The notes under the pieces were generated by a model, which saw nothing but the letters and a program-made list of their open reading frames with translations, ran no database searches and was not told where the DNA came from. Shown piece after piece: positions 58,688 to 64,000 of a stretch of DNA of 64,000 bases (positions within the stretch are counted from its first letter, which is position 1; the number at the start of each line of letters is the position of its first letter). The position numbers and the translations under genes were made by a program. The stretch comes from Methyloversatilis sp. (lineage in GTDB: Bacteria > Pseudomonadota > Gammaproteobacteria > Burkholderiales > Rhodocyclaceae), in NCBI GenBank assembly GCA_016791045.1, contig JAEUNO010000031.1, positions 62,001 through 126,000 on the forward strand, read 5' to 3'.

Positions 58688-60172
58688 TCAGCGCTTGCCG
58701 TTGCCGCCGAGCAGTGCCGCGACCTGCCGCTTGCCGCGCCGGGCGCCGGCTGCCGTGCCGTCGGTCGTGGCGGCCGTACCCTCACCGGAGGGCAGCGATT
58801 CGTACGGCTTGCTGAAGTCGAAACCATCGGCCGCCACCTGGCTCGCCGATGAACGCGGATTGCGCGAAGGACGCACGGTGTCTCCGGGCGATGACCGACC
58901 GCGGCGCGCTGCACCTTCCGGCCGTTCCGGCCGCTCACCGCTGCTGGCGGCGCGTTCCCGCGGGCGCTCGCCAGCACGTCCCTCGCGCGGACTCGATTCG
59001 CGCACTTCGCGCTGCCGGGCGCGGCCCGGGTCGAAGCCTTCCGGCGTCGCCGGCTCGATTTCCTTGCGGATCAGCTTTTCGATGTCGGCCACGCGACCGC
59101 GCTCTTCCGGCGCCATCAGCGAAATGGCTTCGCCGCTGCGCCCGGCGCGCCCGGTGCGGCCGATCCGGTGTACATAATCTTCCGCGTTGTGCGGCAGCTC
59201 GAAATTGATGACGAAGGGCAGGTCCTCGATGTCGAGACCGCGCGCCGCGACATCGGTCGCGACCAGCACGCGCACGGCGCCGCTCTTGAACGCTTCCAGC
59301 GCCTCGGTGCGCTGCTGCTGGCTCTTGTCGCCGTGGATCGCGTCGGCTGCCACACCCTGACGGATCAGGTGCACGGCCAGTCGGCTGGCGCCGAATTTCG
59401 TGTTGACGAACACCAGCGCCTGACGCGACACGTAGTCGGGCTGCGTCAGCAGGTGCGTCAGCAGCGCACGCTTGTCGTCGGTCGCGCAGGCATGCACCTT
59501 GTGCGTGACGGTTTCAGCCGTGGCATTGCGGCGTGCGACCTCGATCAGCTGCGGGTCGCGCAGCATGGCCTGCGCCAGCTTCTTGATTTCTTCCGAGAAG
59601 GTGGCCGAAAACAGCAGGCTCTGCCGCTGGGCCGGCAGCAGCGCGAGGATGCGCTTGATGTCCGGGATGAAACCCATGTCCAGCATGCGGTCGGCTTCGT
59701 CCAGCACCAGCATCTGCACCTGGCCGAGCGCGATGCTCTTGCCTTCGACGTGATCGAGCAGGCGACCGGGCGTGGCGACGACGATTTCGCGGCCTTCCCG
59801 CAACTCCTTCACCTGTGCCTTCATGTCCACGCCGCCGTAGATGCAGACCGAACGCAGCGGCAGGTGCTTCGAATACGTGCGCACGCTTTCGTGCACCTGC
59901 ATCGCCAGTTCGCGCGTCGGGCAGACGATCAGTGCGCGTACCGGATGGCGGGCGGGCGAGGGTGAGCTGCTGGCGTGCGGCGCGAGGCGCTGCAGCAGTG
60001 GCAGCGTGAAACTGGCGGTCTTGCCGGTGCCGGTCTGGGCGCCGCCCATGACGTCGCGGCCCGCCAGAACGATGGGAATGGCCTGAGCCTGAATGGGGGT
60101 CGGCACGGTGTAGCCGGTGTCTGCGACAGCGCGCAGCAATTCGGGGATGAGCCCGAGTTCTTCAAACGACAT
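58688..60172 (-). CDS. rhlE: DEAD-box RNA helicase, RhlE type
   Basis: A 494-residue ATP-dependent RNA helicase for ribosome assembly and RNA turnover. Q motif FEELGLIPELLRAVADTGYT, motif I GGAQTGTGKTASFTLPLL, PTRELAMQV, motif II VLDEADRMLDMGFIPDIKRI, motif III LLFSATFSEEI and motif VI HRIGRTGRAG are all present. A long arginine/serine/glycine-rich tail (about 380-494) is typical of RhlE. The start at 60172 gives MSFEELGLIPEL; the frame is open 13 codons upstream. Confidence 0.92.
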   Translation of the reverse strand: MSFEELGLIPELLRAVADTGYTVPTPIQAQAIPIVLAGRDVMGGAQTGTGKTASFTLPLLQRLAPHASSSPSPARHPVRALIVCPTRELAMQVHESVRTYSKHLPLRSVCIYGGVDMKAQVKELREGREIVVATPGRLLDHVEGKSIALGQVQMLVLDEADRMLDMGFIPDIKRILALLPAQRQSLLFSATFSEEIKKLAQAMLRDPQLIEVARRNATAETVTHKVHACATDDKRALLTHLLTQPDYVSRQALVFVNTKFGASRLAVHLIRQGVAADAIHGDKSQQQRTEALEAFKSGAVRVLVATDVAARGLDIEDLPFVINFELPHNAEDYVHRIGRTGRAGRSGEAISLMAPEERGRVADIEKLIRKEIEPATPEGFDPGRARQREVRESSPREGRAGERPRERAASSGERPERPEGAARRGRSSPGDTVRPSRNPRSSASQVAADGFDFSKPYESLPSGEGTAATTDGTAAGARRGKRQVAALLGGNGKR

Positions 60173-60558
60173 GTATGCGAAGCTCTTTGTGTAAGGACTT
60201 CCGCCTGGCATGCCGGTTCAGGCTGGGGAAATCGGTTCCGGAAAACCCGGCGCGAGGGCGCGCCAACGCGAAGTTGACACGGCTATCGAGCCCGGGGCGC
60301 AGGCGCCTGGGCGGGAGAAGTGGGGGATCGGCCGTCAGTCCGGCCGGATCGGAAACTCCGGGCCGCGCCATGACCGGCGAGGCGACTGCACCCGCATTAT
60401 CGCACAGTGCAGGGATTCGCCCCGCGTGGCGCAGACTCGAAGCAGCGGAACCCGAGTGCAACCTCGTGTGGGCTTTCGGTGAGCGGCTCCAGCGGGAGCG
60501 GCGACCCGGTGGGAGCGCCGCTCCCACAACAGGAACGCCCCCTCGGCAGGCGCTCTGC
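60173..60558. repeat. Intergenic region with GTGGGAGCG hairpin repeat
   Basis: A 386-base gap between rlmM and rhlE (both minus strand). 60509-60527 is a perfect hairpin, GTGGGAGCG, one base, CGCTCCCAC. Related blocks (GAGCGGCTCC, GGGAGCGGC) lie just upstream. It resembles the GTGGGAGCG REP-type repeats found in many proteobacteria. No gene was recognised in the remainder. Confidence 0.6.
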
Positions 60559-61659
60559 TCAGCCGTGCCGACGGCGGGCGGATGCCGACTTGCCCGGCAC
60601 GCCCAGGTAACCGGTGACTTCCTCGCGATCGTGGTAGAGCTGGCGGAAACGCAGTTCGTGCTTCTTGTCGACCGACTCCAGTGCTTCGGCGATCAGGTCG
60701 GAACACAGCTGCAGTTCTTCGTAGCGGCGCTTCATCGGCAGCTTCAGATTGAAGATGGCGTGCTGGCACAGACCCTGAGCGACCCAGCGCGCCACCAGTG
60801 CGGCGACGCGGCGCGGCTGTTCGACCATGTCGCACACCAGCCAGTCGACCGGCTTGCGCGGCACGAAACGGAAACCATCTTCCTTCTTGTGCCGCACCTG
60901 GCCGGTTTCGAGCAATTCGGGCTTCATCGGCCCGTTGTCGACTGCGGTGACCTCGAAATGGCGCGACACCAGGTGCCAGGTCCAGCCGCCCGGTGCGGCA
61001 CCGAGGTCGACGGCGCTCATGCCGGGCTTGATCAGTCTTTCCTGTTCGTCTTCGGTCAGCAGGCTGTGAAACGCCTCGGCCAGCTTGAGCGTCGAGCGCG
61101 ACGGCGCTTCGCGCGGCATGCGCAGGCGCGGAATGCCGCCCGGCCACTCGCTGCGCCGGCCGGGCCAGGACAGCGCCACCGTGGCGCGGTCGGCCGCGGT
61201 GAAAAAGATGTGCAGGCGCGGAGCCTCGCGGTCGTCGCTGAAGGCGCCGGCCGTTTCGAGCGCCTGACTCATGAAGCCCTCCAGCTTGCGGCTGAGGCCG
61301 GACAGCGCCTTCACCGTGTCGGTGTCCGGCGTTTCGATGAGGAAATCGCTGAAGCCCGGCGCCAGTTCAAGAGCGGCTTCGACCACCGGCGTGACGCGGT
61401 CGCGCGGCGTCATGCCTTCAACCGTTCGGCCCGCCCACACCAGCTGGCGCGCGAAAGTCAGGTCCTGCCAGCTCAGCTTGCGCATCAGTGCGCTCAACGC
61501 GCGTGCATCGGCAAAGGCCTCGACGTAGCCGCTGCCGGCCCGGGCCTGCGGTTCGATCATCTGGCCGGCGTCGCCGCAGCGGTCCATGATCTCCTGCGCG
61601 CATTCGCGCTCGAAGCCGGCACGGCAATACAGCAGCAGGCCAAGGGGATTTGTTTTCAA
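60559..61659 (-). CDS. rlmM: 23S rRNA 2'-O-ribose methyltransferase RlmM
   Basis: A 366-residue enzyme that methylates the 2'-O of C2498 in 23S rRNA. N-terminal THUMP-like domain (LLLYCRAGFERECAQEIMDR) and C-terminal SAM domain with MSAVDLGAAPGGWTWHLVSR near residue 215, VDWLVCDMVEQPRRVAALVA and FNLKLPMKRRYEE, carrying the K-D-K-type catalytic residues. Length matches E. coli RlmM (366). It is divergent from the aldo-keto reductase gene. Confidence 0.95.
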   Translation of the reverse strand: MKTNPLGLLLYCRAGFERECAQEIMDRCGDAGQMIEPQARAGSGYVEAFADARALSALMRKLSWQDLTFARQLVWAGRTVEGMTPRDRVTPVVEAALELAPGFSDFLIETPDTDTVKALSGLSRKLEGFMSQALETAGAFSDDREAPRLHIFFTAADRATVALSWPGRRSEWPGGIPRLRMPREAPSRSTLKLAEAFHSLLTEDEQERLIKPGMSAVDLGAAPGGWTWHLVSRHFEVTAVDNGPMKPELLETGQVRHKKEDGFRFVPRKPVDWLVCDMVEQPRRVAALVARWVAQGLCQHAIFNLKLPMKRRYEELQLCSDLIAEALESVDKKHELRFRQLYHDREEVTGYLGVPGKSASARRRHG

Positions 61660-61745
61660 GGTGTGTCCGTTCAGGGTGAATCCGTGCCGGGCCGACCGGT
61701 CTGTGATACATGTCGCGCTCTTGGGAACGCAATCCGGTTTGTCGC

Positions 61746-62828
61746 ATGAATCTTACGAAAGTTACCGGAATGAAGGATGTCGGCACGAAGGATATCGCGC
61801 GCCGCCGTCTGGGACGCTCGACGCTCGAAGTCCCGGCCATCGGACTGGGCACCATGACCTTCGGTCAGCAGGTCGACGAACGCACGGCCCACGCCATCAT
61901 GGACGAGGCCTTCGAGGCCGGCATCGACTTTCTCGATGCGGCCGAAATGTACCCGGTCCCGGCGCGCGCGGAAACCTTCGGCGACACCGAACGCATCGTC
62001 GGCAGCTGGCTTGCGCGCCGGCCGCGCGAATCGGTCATCGTGGCCACCAAGGTGGCCGGACCGGCGCGCGGCATCGAATGGATACGCGGCGGGCCGCTGG
62101 CGCTGGATGAAAGCAATATCCGTCAGGCGGTCGAAGGATCGCTCGCGCGACTGCGCACCGACTACATCGACCTATACCAGATCCACTGGCCGGCGCGCAA
62201 TGTGCCGATGTTCGGCCAGTATGAATATGACCCGGGCGGCGAGCGCGAGGCGGAATCGCTGCGCAGCCAGCTCGAGGCGCTCGGCCGGCTGATCGAGGAA
62301 GGCAAGATCCGCCATGTCGGCGTGTCGAACGAAACGCCGTGGGGCCTGATGACCTGCCTGCGGCTGGCCGACGAAGGTCTGCCGCGCGTGGTGAGCATCC
62401 AGAACGCCTATCACCTGATGAACCGTACCTTCGATGTCGGCCTGTCCGAGGTGTGTACGCGCGAGCAGGTGTCGCTGCTGGCGTACTCGCCGCTCGGCTT
62501 CGGCCACCTGACCGGCAAATACGCCGAACGCGCCGACGCGGCAGGTCGAATCAATGAATTTCCGCAGTTCGGACAGCGCTACTTCAAGGAAAATGTGGCG
62601 CCGGCTTCGCGCGCCTACGCCCTGCTGGCGCACGAACACGGACTGACTCCGACCCAGCTGGCGCTCGCGTTCTGCTATCGGCGCCATGCCGTGGCGAGTA
62701 CCCTGATCGGTGTGACCACGCGCACTCAGTTGCGGGAAAATATCGATGCGTGGGCCGTTACGCTGTCGAACGCGCTGAACGAAGCCATCGACGCGCTGCA
62801 CCTGCGCTACACCAACCCGGCGCCTTGA
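61746..62828 (+). CDS. Tas-like NADP(H)-dependent aldo-keto reductase
   Basis: An approximately 360-residue aldo-keto reductase closely resembling E. coli Tas: AIGLGTMTFGQQVDERTAHA, FLDAAEMYPVPARAETFGDT (catalytic D and Y), VIVATKVAGPARG (catalytic K), IDLYQIHWPARNVPMFGQYE (catalytic H) and the C terminus ALHLRYTNPAP. Physiological substrate is not established. The start could be 61746 or 61770; neither has a clean ribosome-binding site, and the N-terminal 20-28 residues are not part of the fold. Confidence 0.9.
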   Translation: MNLTKVTGMKDVGTKDIARRRLGRSTLEVPAIGLGTMTFGQQVDERTAHAIMDEAFEAGIDFLDAAEMYPVPARAETFGDTERIVGSWLARRPRESVIVATKVAGPARGIEWIRGGPLALDESNIRQAVEGSLARLRTDYIDLYQIHWPARNVPMFGQYEYDPGGEREAESLRSQLEALGRLIEEGKIRHVGVSNETPWGLMTCLRLADEGLPRVVSIQNAYHLMNRTFDVGLSEVCTREQVSLLAYSPLGFGHLTGKYAERADAAGRINEFPQFGQRYFKENVAPASRAYALLAHEHGLTPTQLALAFCYRRHAVASTLIGVTTRTQLRENIDAWAVTLSNALNEAIDALHLRYTNPAP

Positions 62829-62866
62829 CCGGGCGCCCTGCCATGTTGCACAGAGGAGATTTCCGG

Positions 62867-64000
62867 ATGTTCATCAAGCCGTTAGCCGCGTTGATCGCGG
62901 CCAGCGTCATGCTCGCGCCGATGTCGGCGGGCGCCAATACAGCCGCCCCGAAGCCGGCGGCCAGCGCCAAGACAAGCAAACCGGCCGCAAAGGCCAGCAC
63001 GAAAGGCAGCACCAAGGTTGCCGCGCCGAAGGAAGCGGGCGAAGTCGAACTGGCGCACGGTCTGGACGAAGCCGCAGCGCTCGCGCTGCAGGCGCTGGTG
63101 GACGACTTCAATGCCGGCGGCAAGGCCAAGCAGAAAATCGTGCTCAGCACGCGCAACTGGGAAGACGCGGACGCTGCGGCGCCTGCGCTCCCGGCCATGC
63201 TGGTGCTCGACGACGGCGCGCGTCAGCGCTTCCTCGATGGCAAGCCGCGCTACACCCCGCTGCATCAGGTGATGACGACCGCGAAGGAGAAATTCACTCA
63301 CGCTGCCATCCCTGCGCCGATGCCCCCCTACCTGAATGGCACCAAAGGCCGCCTGAATGCGCTGCCGATCGGGCTCACGACGCCGGTCATGTTCTACAAC
63401 CGCGATGCCTTCAGCCGGGTCGGGCTCGACCCGAACGTGCCACCGACCCACTGGTTCTCGCTGCAGGAAGCGCTCGGCACGCTGCGCGATGGCGGCTACG
63501 CCTGCCCCTACACCAGTGCTCGCCCGACCCAGATTCATGTGGACAACATCAGCGCGTGGCACAACGAGCCGTTCGCGCGCAAGCAGGGCAAGACCGGCGA
63601 AGCGCTCGCCATCAACGGCCTCGTGCAGGTGAAGCATCTGGCCATGATGTCGTCGTGGTACAAGAGCCGCTATCTGCACATTTTCGGGCGTGGCGACGAG
63701 GCGGTCCCGATGTTCGCCGGCGGCCAGTGTCAGGTGCTGACGGCTCGCTCCTCCGCCTGGCCGCAGATCAAGCGCGACGCCAAGTTCGACGTCGGTGTCG
63801 CGGCGCTGCCCTTCCACGAAGACATTCGTAACGCGCCGCGCCATACGCTGGCTGACGGTGCCAGCCTGTGGGTGAGCGCCGGTCGCGGCGCCGAGGAAAC
63901 GCGCACCATCGCGCGCTTCGTCACCTTCCTGCTCGATCCGGATCGCCAGGCCCAGTGGTCGCTGGCCACCGGCTTCATTCCGTTGAACCGCGCCGGCATG
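62867..64000 (+). CDS. Extracellular solute-binding protein, UgpB-like (3' end outside window)
   Basis: The 378 visible codons run off the window end without a stop. Signal peptide (KPLAALIAASVMLAPMSAGA), a lysine/alanine-rich linker (about 25-58), then a family 1 binding domain: LPIGLTTPVMFYNRDAFSRV, DPNVPPTHWFSLQEALGTLR, FAGGQCQVLTARSSAWPQIK and ADGASLWVSAGRG. UgpB-type proteins deliver sn-glycerol-3-phosphate or sugars to an ABC transporter; the ligand here is not certain. The ATG at 62867 has GAGGAG 7 bases upstream. Transporter genes would be expected past the window. Confidence 0.88.
   Translation, partial: MFIKPLAALIAASVMLAPMSAGANTAAPKPAASAKTSKPAAKASTKGSTKVAAPKEAGEVELAHGLDEAAALALQALVDDFNAGGKAKQKIVLSTRNWEDADAAAPALPAMLVLDDGARQRFLDGKPRYTPLHQVMTTAKEKFTHAAIPAPMPPYLNGTKGRLNALPIGLTTPVMFYNRDAFSRVGLDPNVPPTHWFSLQEALGTLRDGGYACPYTSARPTQIHVDNISAWHNEPFARKQGKTGEALAINGLVQVKHLAMMSSWYKSRYLHIFGRGDEAVPMFAGGQCQVLTARSSAWPQIKRDAKFDVGVAALPFHEDIRNAPRHTLADGASLWVSAGRGAEETRTIARFVTFLLDPDRQAQWSLATGFIPLNRAGM

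Overview
The window looks like chromosomal DNA of a betaproteobacterium. The evidence is high GC, an rnfABCDGE-nth operon, a guaB/guaA pair, a PEP-CTERM protein, many PAS/GGDEF/EAL signalling proteins and a PQQ alcohol dehydrogenase. A Rhodocyclales-type methylotroph relative such as Methyloversatilis would fit, but that is inference from gene content. No rRNA, tRNA, CRISPR array, integrase or complete insertion sequence was seen.

Layout. 1-7806 is a housekeeping block: end of nuoN, a Nudix hydrolase, folK, smpB, ratA-ratB, a DUF4124 protein, guaB and guaA. About 7807-17800 is an accessory island beginning directly after guaA. It holds a tight minus-strand operon (16334 to 8103) of a MerR-like HTH protein, an N6-adenine DNA methyltransferase, a putative PD-(D/E)XK nuclease, an OLD-family ATPase/TOPRIM nuclease and a UvrD-like helicase. 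Next to it, on the plus strand, is an AbiE module with an intact antitoxin and a truncated toxin. The five-gene operon is the best candidate for an undescribed system: the last two genes resemble the Gabija/class 2 OLD pair, and the first three resemble a self-regulated restriction-modification unit.

17804-20052 holds a 3-hydroxybutyrate dehydrogenase and a PEP-CTERM protein with a good sigma-54 promoter match. 20053-32337 is one run of six signalling genes: a REC-HD-GYP protein, a hybrid kinase, a lipoprotein solute-binding protein, a PAS kinase, a single-domain response regulator and a REC-REC-PAS-GAF-PAS-GGDEF-EAL protein. Most of these genes overlap or abut, which suggests a phosphorelay that controls cyclic-di-GMP. 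32403-32601 and 34077-34218 are intergenic repeats. 32646-38927 (minus) is rnfA-B-C-D-G-E-nth, the redox-driven ion pump with endonuclease III.

39079-54474 is mixed: YidB, DUF488, an enoyl-CoA hydratase-like protein, a periplasmic-binding-domain histidine kinase, a second GGDEF-EAL protein, a YoaA/DinG helicase, cyclopropane fatty acid synthase, several unknown small proteins, and penicillin-binding protein 1C. 54854-58550 has a cupin protein, a MxaJ/XoxJ-like binding protein and a PQQ-dependent alcohol dehydrogenase. The dehydrogenase carries the D-Y-D motif of lanthanide enzymes and has a sigma-54 promoter match upstream. 58688-64000 has rhlE, rlmM, a Tas-like aldo-keto reductase and a truncated UgpB-like solute-binding protein.

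Functions were assigned by reading motifs and recalling family sequences. No database search was run.
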